In this document: one piece after another, positions 54,571 to 63,873 of the stretch
Position numbering within the stretch: the first letter of the stretch is position 1
Layout: each line of letters starts with the position of its first letter
Source: an uncultured Gammaproteobacteria bacterium
GTDB taxonomy: Bacteria; Pseudomonadota; Gammaproteobacteria; Pseudomonadales; Azotimanducaceae
Assembly: GCA_913050215.1 (NCBI GenBank)
Contig: CAJXBG010000001.1
Location: 1-64,000, forward strand
Reading direction: 5' to 3'
Length of the DNA: 64,000 nucleotides
Position numbers and translations under genes: made by a program
The notes under the pieces: model-generated
Database searches by the model: none
The model's input: only the letters and a program-made list of their open reading frames with translations
What the model was told of the DNA's origin: nothing

Positions 54571-55667
54571 AATAACGCGTCTAACTTCTCCATCACTTTG
54601 TCTCCAAATTCCGCAGTTGAAAGCAATTGCGTTTCTCCCGTGCCTTTTAGGTCCGCAGTTGTATATCCTGCTTCGAAGACTGACTTCATAGCCTCCCATA
54701 CAAGTTTCGCCTCGGCACCCATGTTAAAGCTGGTCTCCAGCATCATCGCGACTGAGCCAATCATGGAATAGGGATTAGCGATGTTCTTACCGGCAATATC
54801 GGGGGCGCTACCGTGAGACGGCTCATAATAGGCCTTGTCGGGTCCAATACAGGCTGAGGGCATCAACCCAAGACTGCCCAGTATGCCACCGCCTTGATCG
54901 CTGAGAATATCACCAAACATATTTTCCATAACCATGACATCAAATTGCCCTGGATTCAGGCAGAGGGCCGTTGCAGCAGCATCGACTAGCAGGTGTACGA
55001 CTTCTACATCGGGATAATCGACTCTAACTTCTTCAAGAATTTCATTCCAGAACACGCTGGATTTCAGAACGTTGCTCTTGTGAATATTATGAAGGACCTT
55101 TTTCCGTCCTTGAGCCGTTTCGAAACCAATTTTCAGAATCTGCCGTACTTGGTCTTCGTCATACTCCAGCACCTCTTTGACGTAACGCTTTCCTGCCTCG
55201 TTGACACCGCTTTCTTTCTCGCCGAAATACAGCCCACCAACAAGTTCCCGAATTAATATGATATCAATACCCTCGGGTATCACTTCCTTCTTCAGCGGAG
55301 AAAAATGAGCCATATCTGCACTAAGGTAAATAGGGCGTACATTTGCATACGTATTGAATCGAGCCCGCAGGGGTAATATGGCACCGCGTTCTGGCTGCTC
55401 GTCAACGGGTATCTTTTGTGATTCCTCATGACTCAGTCCCACTGGGCCTTTGAGAATGGCATCAGCTGAATCGCAAATGGCTTTGGTTTCTTCAGGGAAT
55501 GCCTTTCCAGTATCGAAGTAAGCGGCAGCACCAAAGGGCGCACGGATGAGTTCAAACTCAACGTCTCTGTGCCTTGTTACTGCGTCAAACACCCTGACTG
55601 CCTGCGCCATTATCTCGGGTCCAATGGCGTCACCTTCGAGTATGGCGACCTTATATGCGTTGCTCAT
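54561..55667 (-). CDS. leuB: 3-isopropylmalate dehydrogenase
   Basis: A 368-residue member of the isocitrate/isopropylmalate dehydrogenase family. KVAILEGDAIGPEIMAQAVR is the N-terminus, and NMFGDILSDQGGGILGSLGL with MPSA is the family signature. PSHGSAPDIAGKNIANPYSM binds NAD. It oxidises 3-isopropylmalate in leucine synthesis if the assignment is right; related tartrate or homoisocitrate dehydrogenases share the pattern. No leuC or leuD gene is in the window, so it is isolated from its pathway. Confidence 0.85.
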   Translation of the reverse strand: MSNAYKVAILEGDAIGPEIMAQAVRVFDAVTRHRDVEFELIRAPFGAAAYFDTGKAFPEETKAICDSADAILKGPVGLSHEESQKIPVDEQPERGAILPLRARFNTYANVRPIYLSADMAHFSPLKKEVIPEGIDIILIRELVGGLYFGEKESGVNEAGKRYVKEVLEYDEDQVRQILKIGFETAQGRKKVLHNIHKSNVLKSSVFWNEILEEVRVDYPDVEVVHLLVDAAATALCLNPGQFDVMVMENMFGDILSDQGGGILGSLGLMPSACIGPDKAYYEPSHGSAPDIAGKNIANPYSMIGSVAMMLETSFNMGAEAKLVWEAMKSVFEAGYTTADLKGTGETQLLSTAEFGDKVMEKLDALLAL

Positions 55668-55995
55668 AAGCTGTTTCCGTTAACTGGTAAAATTTAAAGC
55701 GCGAATTCTATCACGCTCAGGGTGGGTCTTTTCATTAAAGAATGTCTCGGTTGATATTTAGACAGTCCTGTAGTGACGATACCAATGCTGATCTGTCTTA
55801 AACAACGCCACATCTATTTCTCGCAGAAGTTTTTATCTGCTTTTCATCTGCGAACAGGGTACACAAAACAGTGAAATAATGCCTAAAGCTATTCGCACAC
55901 TGTGCCATTTTTATGGTGTAAATACTTATCGGTAATCGGTAATATGCTTCAGTTATTTCGACCAATCAGCTAACAACAACCTCGAGGCAAAATCG
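55668..55995. other. divergent intergenic region, leuB / DUF952 gene
   Basis: About 330 bases expected to contain promoters for leuB and the DUF952 lipoprotein gene. A short ATCGGTA direct repeat occurs near 55928-55941. No RNA gene, leader peptide or attenuator was recognised. Confidence 0.4.
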
Positions 55996-56511
55996 ATGCA
56001 TGCTCCAAAGCAACTTCTTATCCTGATCTTATTTTCCATGTTGCTGGGTTGTACCCCTGGGGATAGTGTACCGTCGAATATTAAGAATACAGATACCCAC
56101 CTGCAACACCCCTATTTATTCCATCTAGTACAGGCAGATCTATGGCAAACAGCGGTTGACAGTGGGGCGGCCTATTTTCCCCCAACGTATCAGCAGGATG
56201 GTTTCACCCATGCGACTGCGAACCCCGAGCTTTTGATGAATGTAGCGAACCATTTTTACTTGGATGTCCCGGGAAAATGGCTTTGTTTGCAAATGACAAC
56301 AGACAGCCTTGCGGCCGCTGGCACTGAAGTTGTGTTTGAAGGGACCGCCCCTGTCGGCGACAAACAGCCAAACTTCGAGGGTACAGATAATGAACTCTTC
56401 CCTCATATTCTGGGTGGCATTCATCCTAATGCGGTGCTTGAAGTTCACGAAGTGATCAGATCCTCTAACGGCGCATTCTTATCTGTTAATAATGTCACTC
56501 AAGGTGATTGA
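55996..56511 (+). CDS. DUF952 family lipoprotein
   Basis: A 171-residue protein with a lipoprotein signal (QLLILILFSMLLGC, lipobox MLLGC). The mature domain matches DUF952: YLFHLVQADLWQTAVDSGA, QDGFTHATANPELLMNVANH, and LFPHILGGIHPNAVLEV. DUF952 proteins are usually small cytoplasmic domains of unknown role, so a lipoprotein form is less common. A 7-bp hairpin follows the stop. Confidence 0.8.
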   Translation: MHAPKQLLILILFSMLLGCTPGDSVPSNIKNTDTHLQHPYLFHLVQADLWQTAVDSGAAYFPPTYQQDGFTHATANPELLMNVANHFYLDVPGKWLCLQMTTDSLAAAGTEVVFEGTAPVGDKQPNFEGTDNELFPHILGGIHPNAVLEVHEVIRSSNGAFLSVNNVTQGD

Positions 56512-56512
56512 A

Positions 56513-56534
56513 TACCTAAGCGTGATTTTAGGTA
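56513..56534 (+). terminator. hairpin after DUF952 gene
   Basis: TACCTAA at 56513-56519 pairs with TTAGGTA at 56528-56534 directly after the stop codon. There is no T-run, so the terminator role is tentative. Confidence 0.35.
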
Positions 56535-56608
56535 ATGCCTGACCACGGTGTGAATGAGGGGTGCGCCATACTCGTTTGCAGTTTGAGCGACATTACCTTT
56601 GTTGAATC

Positions 56609-56902
56609 TCAGTATTCCGCAAAAATATGATAGAAGTTGGCACTTGGGGTGTATGCCCGAATGGCAGGTAATGCAGGGTGATCTTTTGCCTTGAGCGCGA
56701 ACAACTTGAAATCATTCTCTGATTGCCAACTTGCGTAGTGCAACAAACCTGCGCCTGCTTGAAGCTCATGCAATCGACTCTCAATAAAGCCGGGTTGTTG
56801 GCTGAGAAAGTCTCTGATGTAATCATCTATTTGTGTTCTTGCGGCGGTGTGATTTTCTGAGTTTGTGTTGAAGGTTACAACGACAATAAAATTAGTGCTC
56901 AT
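56609..56902 (-). CDS. antibiotic biosynthesis monooxygenase (ABM) domain protein
   Basis: A 97-residue protein of the ABM ferredoxin-like fold: FIVVVTFNTNSENHTAARTQ, QQPGFIESRLHELQ and LLHYASWQSENDFKLF in order. Such proteins include small quinone-forming monooxygenases and proteins of unknown role. The ATG at 56902 stands ten bases after AGGAG and is preferred to the ATG three codons upstream, which directly abuts that site. It is divergent from the tartrate-dehydratase-like gene. Confidence 0.8.
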   Translation of the reverse strand: MSTNFIVVVTFNTNSENHTAARTQIDDYIRDFLSQQPGFIESRLHELQAGAGLLHYASWQSENDFKLFALKAKDHPALPAIRAYTPSANFYHIFAEY

Positions 56903-57098
56903 AGAAACCATCTCCTGAGTATTGGTTTTGATCCATTCAAATTACGCCTGAATTGTAAAAAACACGGTTGATTTAGGCCGGTCTCGCGAATGCTGTGTCT
57001 ACAGGATTGTAATTCAAATTGACGAACCGCTGTTTACGATTTACTTTAAGGGTAAAAGATGTGGCTTATCAATCTGATTCGGGTCAAATTTCATCGTC

Positions 57099-58262
57099 AT
57101 GCGTATCACTAACATTCGAGACATCACTGTTCCGCTGGAAGGAAATATTTCCAATGCGATCGTAAGCTTCAACGATCACACAGTTTCGCTGGTTGCTGTG
57201 GTCAGTGATCAGACAAGAAATGGCAAAGTGGTAGTTGGATTCGGTTTTAACTCCATTGGTCGTTACGCGCAATCTGGCATCCTAAGGGATCGCATAATTC
57301 CCCGTATATTAAATTGTCCGCCGGAATTGCTGTTAGCAACAAATGGTACTGAATTTGATGCCGCGGCTGTCGCCAGTATAGCAATGAAGAATGAAAAACC
57401 GGGCGGTCACGGTGACAGAGCTGGCGCCGTTGGTGCATTGGAACTTGCAATATGGGACTTGAATGCAAAGCTCGCTGATGAACCCGCGTGGATGACAATA
57501 GCTAAAAATTTCAGTCACAGCGTAGAAGCTGATTCAGCGAAGGTCTACGCAGCGGGCGGCTATTACTATGCTGAGGATTCTGCGAGTCGACTGCGAAAGG
57601 AACTTGAAGCTTATCAGGCGCAGGGTTACGGGGCTTTTAAGATGAAGATCGGCGGCGCGACCCTCACTGAAGATCTTGATCGTATTGATACAGCGCTAAT
57701 GATCGCTGGTTCAGGCAAAAATCTCGCTGTGGATGCGAACGGCAGATTTGATCTGGATTCTGCCCTTGAGTATGGCGAGGCGATAGCCCCGCTCGGCTTA
57801 CGTTGGTATGAAGAACCAGGTGATCCACTTGACTACAAATTAAACCGTGAATTAACACAGTATTACGAAGGTGCGATCGCAACAGGGGAAAACCTGTTCA
57901 GTCGAAGAGACATGATCAACCTCGTACAGTTTGGTGGTATGCGAAAAGAAAAAGATGTTTTCCAGATGGACGCAGGTTTGAGTTATGGGCTCACAGAATA
58001 TGTCAGGATGGTACAGGAGCTGGAAAAACTCGGTTTCGATCGCAAACAGTGCCACCCCCATGGCGGCCATCTGATTAACCTTCATATCGCAATAGGTCTG
58101 GGTCTTGGCGGCTGTGAAGCTTATCCAGGCGTGTTCCAGCCTTTTGGTGGCTACGCGCCTGAATGTGTACTTGAGGATGGACATGTCTCGCCAACGGATG
58201 CTCCGGGTTTTGGACTTGAACAAAAAACCGAGTTAAAAGATCATTTGTTGGTACTTTCGTAA
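57099..58262 (+). CDS. D-tartrate dehydratase-like enolase superfamily enzyme
   Basis: A 387-residue enolase-superfamily protein of the mandelate-racemase group. It resembles the characterised Bradyrhizobium D-tartrate dehydratase in remembered features: VVGFGFNSIGRYAQSG, KNEKPGGHGDRAGAVG, KMKIGGA with K181 and K183, metal ligands D212, E238 and E264, and the general acid H321 in CHPHGGHLINLHI. Residue numbers agree with that enzyme after shifting by one. It would dehydrate an acid sugar or tartrate-like diacid. A ketopantoate-reductase-like gene follows in the same direction 23 bases on. Confidence 0.82.
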   Translation: MRITNIRDITVPLEGNISNAIVSFNDHTVSLVAVVSDQTRNGKVVVGFGFNSIGRYAQSGILRDRIIPRILNCPPELLLATNGTEFDAAAVASIAMKNEKPGGHGDRAGAVGALELAIWDLNAKLADEPAWMTIAKNFSHSVEADSAKVYAAGGYYYAEDSASRLRKELEAYQAQGYGAFKMKIGGATLTEDLDRIDTALMIAGSGKNLAVDANGRFDLDSALEYGEAIAPLGLRWYEEPGDPLDYKLNRELTQYYEGAIATGENLFSRRDMINLVQFGGMRKEKDVFQMDAGLSYGLTEYVRMVQELEKLGFDRKQCHPHGGHLINLHIAIGLGLGGCEAYPGVFQPFGGYAPECVLEDGHVSPTDAPGFGLEQKTELKDHLLVLS

Positions 58263-58285
58263 AACATCAAAGATGTGGGTGAAAT

Positions 58286-59203
58286 ATGAAAATAGCCGTG
58301 CTGGGATGTGGTGCAATGGGTTCTATATATGCTGCATTGTTGGCTTCATCAGGAAACCAGGTTTTAGTCATTGATACTAATGATGCGCACATTGATGCAA
58401 TTAATAAGTTCGGCTTGAGGGTGTCCGGGGCAAGTGGTGACCGCACTGTGCAGATTCCAGCACACAAACGTGTTCCTGTTGATGAGGTCGAACTGTTAGT
58501 CGTTGCGGTAAAGGGGGCGCATGTGCAGGCTGCGATTTCAAGTGCACGTGGTGTCGTCAACGCGCAAACGCTGATACTCACAATTCAAAATGGGCTGGGC
58601 AGTTCCGATGCTGTTGCCAGCGTATTAGGCAAGGAAAGGCTGATCGTAGGCATAGCGCAGGGGTTTGGAGCTTCGCTGCTTAAGCCGGGTCATGCTTATC
58701 ATAATGATATGAAAGCGATACGTATGGGAGCGTACGGCGATCTGGATCTAGAGGATGTTAGCAAAGTCGCAACTTGTTTTACGCAGGCCGGGTTTGACGC
58801 TGAGTCGGTCGTCGATATTGAAGCAATGCAATGGGAAAAGCTCATTTGCAATGTGGCTTACAGTGCTTTGTCTGCACTCACAGGCTTTACCGTTGGAGAG
58901 ATTATGGATGACCCGCAAGTCGGACCGGTGAGCCAACAAGCGGCAATCGAGGCCTGGGAGATAGCAAAGGCAAAGGGCGTTAACCTTCAGGTCGACGATC
59001 CTGTTCAGATGGTCAGGAACTTCGCGGCCAGAATGCCCCACGCCAAACCATCGGTTTTACTGGATTTAGAAGCTGGGCGGTTAAGTGAGGTTGGCATGAT
59101 TAATGGCGCGATTCCAATAGAAGCGCAAAAACTTTCGCTGAGCGCCCCAGTCAATCAAACGCTCACTGCTTTGGTACATTCGCTTGAGCACAGCACGAGA
59201 TGA
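58286..59203 (+). CDS. ketopantoate reductase (PanE/ApbA) family protein
   Basis: A 305-residue NADP-dependent 2-hydroxyacid dehydrogenase-like protein. The N-terminal motif is AVLGCGAMGSIYAALLA, then LLVVAVKGAHVQAAI and LILTIQNGLGSSDAV, and the C-terminal domain includes WEKLICNVAYSALSALTG. The true panE acts in pantothenate synthesis. Its placement behind a tartrate-dehydratase-like gene and near a carrier suggests a catabolic paralogue acting on another 2-oxo or 2-hydroxy acid. Function beyond the family is inferred. Confidence 0.85.
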   Translation: MKIAVLGCGAMGSIYAALLASSGNQVLVIDTNDAHIDAINKFGLRVSGASGDRTVQIPAHKRVPVDEVELLVVAVKGAHVQAAISSARGVVNAQTLILTIQNGLGSSDAVASVLGKERLIVGIAQGFGASLLKPGHAYHNDMKAIRMGAYGDLDLEDVSKVATCFTQAGFDAESVVDIEAMQWEKLICNVAYSALSALTGFTVGEIMDDPQVGPVSQQAAIEAWEIAKAKGVNLQVDDPVQMVRNFAARMPHAKPSVLLDLEAGRLSEVGMINGAIPIEAQKLSLSAPVNQTLTALVHSLEHSTR

Positions 59204-59220
59204 CGAGCCCGTGCTGATTT
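59191..59220 (+). terminator. candidate terminator between convergent genes
   Basis: CAGCACG at 59191-59197 pairs with CGTGCTG at 59210-59216 around a 12-base loop that includes the stop codon of the ketopantoate-reductase-like gene, followed by ATTT. The MFS gene ends at 59227 on the other strand. Confidence 0.5.
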
Positions 59221-59226
59221 AGCCTG

Positions 59227-60549
59227 CTACCCTTGTTCAGTCAGTTGTTTTTGGATCGCAGGCATACTTCTCCAAAGAATAAATGCGCCCGTAGGGCAGA
59301 GCAATAGCGTACAAAGCGCGATAGATTTTCCGATTGCAGCTTCATCCATAAATATGTAATCGGTAACCATGGCAATCACCGTTGGCCCCAGTCCAAGGCC
59401 AATCAAGTTAGCGGCAAGTAAAAAAAGTGCAGTTACCTGACCACGCATTCTATTGGGTGTCATCAACTGCAGTGCGCCGCCAGAAATGCCTCCCTGAAAT
59501 GCAGAAAAATAAATAGCAAATGCCATCGCGACGATCGCTAACTTGTCGTTTTCGATAAAACCAAGGGCTATTGCGCAGGGCATAATAGCGAGCATGCTAA
59601 ATAGTATCATCCTGATATAAGCGTCGTGTATGCCACGGGCCATTAGCTTATCTGAAAGTAAGCCAGCGGTGAGTAAACCGAAGGTGCCGGCCGAGATCAT
59701 GACTAGTCCAAATACCCATCCTGCCTCCGGACGAGTGTATTCGAAGGTGCGAATAAAGTAGGTGGGGCCCCATAGGTTCAGTGCATACACGACCATAATG
59801 AAGATAGAAATGCCGAGTATGTGACCAAGATATGCCTGCTTGCGTTGCAAGAGATAAGAAAGAACATTTGTCAGTGGAATCTCGGCGAGATCCTGTCCTA
59901 CGCCCTTGCGAGCTGGTTCGCGAACCGTATAGTACATCAGCGCTGCTACGAAAAGTCCCGGTAAGCCAACGATAAAGAAAGTTAACTGCCAGCCCTCCAT
60001 CTCGCCGATAATCGGCACAATGATGCGGTCCATACCTTCAACATATCCAACGACTGCACCTCCCAACATGTATGCAAATCCCGAGCCGAGTGTCACGCCG
60101 ATCATATAGACAGAGAGTGCGCGTGCCAGAATGTTTTTTGGAAAGTAGTCGGCGATCATTGAATATGCAGCGGGTCCCAATGTGGCTTCACCGACCCCAA
60201 CCCCCATGCGCGCAAAGAAAAGCGTCCAGTAACCCTTGGCAAGTCCACAAAGCGCGGTCATGAAGCTCCATGCTGTGATACCAATCACAATGAGGTTGCG
60301 ACGGCTGCCACGGTCGGCGATACGCGCTAAGGGTAAGCCCATCAGTGCGTAAAACAGCGAAAAGGCAAACCCCGCGAGTAAGCTGTATTGCGTGTCGCTT
60401 ATATCAAAGCTGTTCTTTATCGGTCCTACCAGCAGACCCATTATCATCCTATCTAGGAATGAGAACGCTTGGGCTACTAAAAGTACGCAAACGACATACC
60501 AGGCATAGATTGTTGAGCTGTTCACTGATTCTTCTTTTTGGTTCGACAT
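59227..60549 (-). CDS. MFS transporter
   Basis: A 440-residue major facilitator with 12 predicted helices. SFLDRMIMGLLVGPIKNSFD and LPLARIADRGSRRNLIVIGI contain the motif-A loop between helices 2 and 3. GVGVGEATLGPAAYSMIADY is typical of Spinster/anion-type MFS carriers in catabolic clusters. It follows the alpha/beta hydrolase gene on the same strand with a 27-base gap, so it probably imports that enzyme's substrate or a related acid. Confidence 0.9.
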   Translation of the reverse strand: MSNQKEESVNSSTIYAWYVVCVLLVAQAFSFLDRMIMGLLVGPIKNSFDISDTQYSLLAGFAFSLFYALMGLPLARIADRGSRRNLIVIGITAWSFMTALCGLAKGYWTLFFARMGVGVGEATLGPAAYSMIADYFPKNILARALSVYMIGVTLGSGFAYMLGGAVVGYVEGMDRIIVPIIGEMEGWQLTFFIVGLPGLFVAALMYYTVREPARKGVGQDLAEIPLTNVLSYLLQRKQAYLGHILGISIFIMVVYALNLWGPTYFIRTFEYTRPEAGWVFGLVMISAGTFGLLTAGLLSDKLMARGIHDAYIRMILFSMLAIMPCAIALGFIENDKLAIVAMAFAIYFSAFQGGISGGALQLMTPNRMRGQVTALFLLAANLIGLGLGPTVIAMVTDYIFMDEAAIGKSIALCTLLLCPTGAFILWRSMPAIQKQLTEQG

Positions 60550-60576
60550 GTGTTGTTAGCTCTCTAGGTTTGCTTC

Positions 60577-61722
60577 TTAAACTGAATGCTTTTCCAACCA
60601 AGCGACAATGAGATCGGCAACATCATCCCGAGCAGTGTCGGGCGTCTCAAGATAGTGATCTCCTTTGATCAGATGCAGCTCCTTGTCGTCGGTACCGAGT
60701 GCATCGAATATGCCCTGTGCATCACTGGGAAATACACCGGTATCCGCAAGGCTTTGAATAACCAATGCTGGATTATCTATGCGATTAAGGTGAGGCGGGC
60801 CTTGGCAGTGCGACTCTTTCAGACTCCACATGGAAAGCCAGGTCCGTAAAGTATTGGTTAGACCTATACCTCTTGGCGAAAAGTTAGCTGATTTTGGGTC
60901 GCCCGCGTAACACCACTGCGGCTTGCGGTCTGAGGGGTCGATAGTCGGGTCCATTAACCTGAGGTCAGCCCAGGTTCTGTACATGTGGAATGCTCGATCG
61001 CTCATGCCTAGTGCTGATAATCGAGCGAGTTCTTCGTGACACCAGGCGGTGATACGGTGATTTCGTTCGACCTGAGCGGCTCTGTATTTGACCACAAATT
61101 CGGGCGAGTAGGGTGGCCCGTTTACCTCGTTGTACATGTTGAGCGCGGGGTCGATACTGGTTGGGTCTGTTTCGTCCACAATTGATGGGTCAAACCAGTC
61201 GGTTAAAACCTCAGGACGCCCGCCGTGGGCACAGAGGGAGATGTATAGGTCTGCGGGCAACAATTCTTGCAGCGCATTGGGTATTTTTAGTCCCGGTGTC
61301 GGTGTGATTGTCACACCCTTTGCCTGGGACTGATAGGCAGCCATCAGAGAGCCGCCACCGGAATTTCCCAGAATAACAACATTGGCGATACCCGCGGTTT
61401 CCTTGAGCCAGCGGACGCCCTGACCAATATCTATCAGCGCGTGCTCTAACAGAAAGAATCCTTCATTACCTCTGAAACGGGTGTTCCAGCCGAGAAAGCC
61501 ATATCCTCTGGCTGCCATGTAGTTCCCTAGATAGTGCTCACTAAAGTCCACATTGTAATGCGTTGCGATGAATGCAGTGACGGGCTTTTTGTTGAGAGGT
61601 TCATGGTAGAGTCCCTGGCATGGATGAAAGCCGGCGCCGTTTCGCGCACTCGTTGGGGATGTCATCGAGACAAAGGTTTTTTTTGATGTTGCGTTGGCAG
61701 CGTTGTTCGATGATGTTTTCAT
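60577..61722 (-). CDS. alpha/beta hydrolase
   Basis: A 381-residue alpha/beta hydrolase. The nucleophile elbow is GNSGGGS with S121, and ALIDIGQGVRWLKET precedes it. The acid and histidine are in the C-terminal part near QSLADTGVFPSDAQ and LIKGDHYLETPDTA. The N-terminal 25 residues are low in complexity. The ATG at 61722 has a GAGAGGA site. Its 5' end and upstream region have been duplicated 240 bases away in a decayed form. It is the first gene of an operon with the MFS carrier. Substrate unknown. Confidence 0.85.
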   Translation of the reverse strand: MKTSSNNAANATSKKTFVSMTSPTSARNGAGFHPCQGLYHEPLNKKPVTAFIATHYNVDFSEHYLGNYMAARGYGFLGWNTRFRGNEGFFLLEHALIDIGQGVRWLKETAGIANVVILGNSGGGSLMAAYQSQAKGVTITPTPGLKIPNALQELLPADLYISLCAHGGRPEVLTDWFDPSIVDETDPTSIDPALNMYNEVNGPPYSPEFVVKYRAAQVERNHRITAWCHEELARLSALGMSDRAFHMYRTWADLRLMDPTIDPSDRKPQWCYAGDPKSANFSPRGIGLTNTLRTWLSMWSLKESHCQGPPHLNRIDNPALVIQSLADTGVFPSDAQGIFDALGTDDKELHLIKGDHYLETPDTARDDVADLIVAWLEKHSV

Positions 61723-62100
61723 AGCCGTCCTCTCATTCTACACTCTTTGGTTATACAGATTTTGTTCCGGGAAAGTTGGTTTATTTTTTGCTCACAGCAG
61801 TCGATGGTATTTGGTGCAGGCATTAATATCAATTTATTTGACAAATAATGCCTCTCTGCCGACTTGGAAGCCGGTGTGGTTTAGTCCGCTTGTTGGGGAT
61901 GTTTTTGAGACGAGGGTTGATATAGATCTCGCGTTGGCCACACATAAATTGAATTTTGTGATGGTTTCTGTCCTTTTATACAGGGATTGTTCGTACGGAA
62001 TTTATGCTGGCAGTGTTGGTTTATTTTTTGCCCATTGCAGCCAATGCTATTTGGTGTCAGAATTAAATATCAATCAAATTGACAAAAAAGCACTTGGATA
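61621..62100. repeat. diverged 240-bp tandem duplication
   Basis: The segments from about 61621-61860 and 61861-62100 align over most of their length at an exact offset of 240 bases. Shared blocks include TTGGGGATGT, GCGTTGGC, GTTGGTTTATTTTTTGC and TATTTGGTG. The first unit contains the first 34 codons of the hydrolase gene and its upstream region; the second is a decayed copy, with the in-frame CAT at 61663 changed to TTT. The second unit ends at the acyl-CoA-dehydrogenase-like gene. A plus-strand frame open across both units (61694-62128) is repetitive only because 240 is a multiple of three. Confidence 0.8.
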
Positions 62101-62105
62101 CAGGT

Positions 62106-63263
62106 ATGGAAGAACAGGAACTGATTGAGAAAATCCGCTCATTAACCCCGATGGTGGAAGCGCACGCGTCCGAGGCAGAGCGTATTCGAAAGCCTGTTGA
62201 CAAGGTCATGCAGGCTATCGAGGAGACTCAGGTCTATCGTTACTTTGTGCCAAAGAAATACGGTGGATACGAGTTTAGCCTAGATGGGTTTATGGACCTT
62301 GGCATGATTTTGGGTGCTGCGGATATCTCAATCGCATGGGTGGTGACCTTTTGTATGGAACACAATTGGTTGTTGGGGTTGTACAACGAGGAAGCGCAGG
62401 AAGATATTTTTGGCAGATTTCCATACATCATTGCCCCGGGCGCCTTGGCTCCAAAAGGCACTGCGAAACCTGTTGATGGCGGTTACATACTCAATGGGCA
62501 TTGGGAATGGGGCACCGGGGTGATGCATTCGAACTGGATTATGGTTGGGGCGCTCACCGAGCATGATGGTGCGCCCGAGTTATGTATGTATATTCTGCCT
62601 AGGGACCAAGTTGATGTCGTCGACACATGGCAAATGTCCGGTATGGTTGCCACTGGTAGCAACGATATCGTGATTAAAGATGTTTTCGTACCAACGCATT
62701 TGCGTCAGAATTTAGCTGACATGAGGGCCGGGGATAGCGCAGGAGCAAAGCTTCATAACACCTCCACTTACCGAATGCCGATGTTACCCGTACTCGGTTT
62801 GACAGCAGCTTCTCCTGCAGTTGGTTGCGCGAGTCGAACCGTCGCTCTTTTTAAGGATCGATTGCAAGGAAGAACGATATACGGCACAGCTGATAAACAA
62901 TCGGAAAGGGCGCTCGGACAATCCCGGTTAGCGCATTTGACGATTAGGGCAAAAACCAATGAGAATACACTCAAAAAAGTCGCCAGAGATGTTATGGCGT
63001 GGGGAGAAAGCGGCGAGATTTGCCCCGACATAGAGCGTGCAGCCCTCAGGGTTCGCATTGGGCATATTGTTAGGGAGTCGCGGAATATTGTGCGCGATGT
63101 GGTGGAAGCGAGTGGCGCCAGTGCTCATGGTCTGACTAGCCCGATGCAGCGATCAATGAGAGATCTTGAGACTCTGAGTGGACACACCGTTTTTGATCTC
63201 GATATCTCAACAGAATCCTATGGAAGATTGCTACTCGGGTTACCTTCGAATACGCCGCTTTGA
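62106..63263 (+). CDS. acyl-CoA dehydrogenase-fold flavin monooxygenase-like protein
   Basis: A 385-residue acyl-CoA-dehydrogenase-fold protein with the type-2 C-terminal domain, as in two-component flavin monooxygenases (HsaA, HpaB-like). YRYFVPKKYGGYEFSLDGFM, NGHWEWGTGVMHSNWIMVGA and WQMSGMVATGSNDIVIKDVF mark the fold. It is a paralogue of 41256-42437. No separate flavin reductase gene is seen, which such oxygenases would need. The ATG at 62106 is used; a TTG nine codons upstream is possible. It is divergent from the hydrolase gene. Confidence 0.8.
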   Translation: MEEQELIEKIRSLTPMVEAHASEAERIRKPVDKVMQAIEETQVYRYFVPKKYGGYEFSLDGFMDLGMILGAADISIAWVVTFCMEHNWLLGLYNEEAQEDIFGRFPYIIAPGALAPKGTAKPVDGGYILNGHWEWGTGVMHSNWIMVGALTEHDGAPELCMYILPRDQVDVVDTWQMSGMVATGSNDIVIKDVFVPTHLRQNLADMRAGDSAGAKLHNTSTYRMPMLPVLGLTAASPAVGCASRTVALFKDRLQGRTIYGTADKQSERALGQSRLAHLTIRAKTNENTLKKVARDVMAWGESGEICPDIERAALRVRIGHIVRESRNIVRDVVEASGASAHGLTSPMQRSMRDLETLSGHTVFDLDISTESYGRLLLGLPSNTPL

Positions 63264-63312
63264 TGACTTCATGTTGGCGTAAACTCTGCAGACGTCGTCT
63301 ATTAGATTTATG

Positions 63313-63780
63313 TTATCGAATTCTTGCAGTGCCAGGCGGTATTTCTTTCACAGGCTCGCCCCAATCAGCACTTAATGCCCTGTTTAATTCCTGCATTGTG
63401 TCTTTGCCGATCCTGTCCGCTAGTTTTTTGTCGAGCTGAACGAGTACCTTCAGCACCGTATCCCTGAGCTCTTGAGAATCATCGGAGAAAGCATACTGCT
63501 TAGACCTGCGGTCGTTGGGATCAGAGATAAGCTTTACGATGTGGTTGTCGATGAGATGCTTAGCCATTGAATGAATATTCTGGCGGGTCGTACCCATTTC
63601 CCGAGCAATTTCAGATGGGCGGGTCACGCCATTTGAAATATGAATGAGAATCATGGATTGGGTTCGATTGACTGAGGTCATACCCAAGTTTTTCAGAATG
63701 CTTTGCAGGCTAACATCATACCAGTCAATGGCTTTAGCTAAACCCGCGAAAGTTTCGAGTGTTGTTCTTTTAAGAGGCAT
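63313..63780 (-). CDS. MarR family transcriptional regulator
   Basis: A 155-residue winged-helix protein. NRTQSMILIHISNGVTRPSE, IAREMGTTRQNIHSMAKHLI and LISDPNDRRSKQYAF form the helix-turn-helix and wing with the conserved D-x-R-R pattern. It converges on the monooxygenase-like gene and is the only regulator in the 57-64 kb island, so it probably controls it in response to an aromatic or acidic compound. The duplicated region 61621-62100 is a candidate target. Confidence 0.85.
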   Translation of the reverse strand: MPLKRTTLETFAGLAKAIDWYDVSLQSILKNLGMTSVNRTQSMILIHISNGVTRPSEIAREMGTTRQNIHSMAKHLIDNHIVKLISDPNDRRSKQYAFSDDSQELRDTVLKVLVQLDKKLADRIGKDTMQELNRALSADWGEPVKEIPPGTARIR

Positions 63781-63873
63781 ATTGATAACTACTAAATTAA
63801 CGCTGCGGCGAGTATATCAGTTTGGAAGCATAGATCCGGATTATTCTGAAATTGTTAGTTGTCGAGCATCGTT

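Noticed and set aside
61694-62128. 144-codon plus-strand open frame with internal repeats
   Set aside because: Its repetition follows from a 240-base DNA duplication whose first unit is the antisense of the hydrolase gene and its upstream region. No known family and no convincing ribosome binding site.
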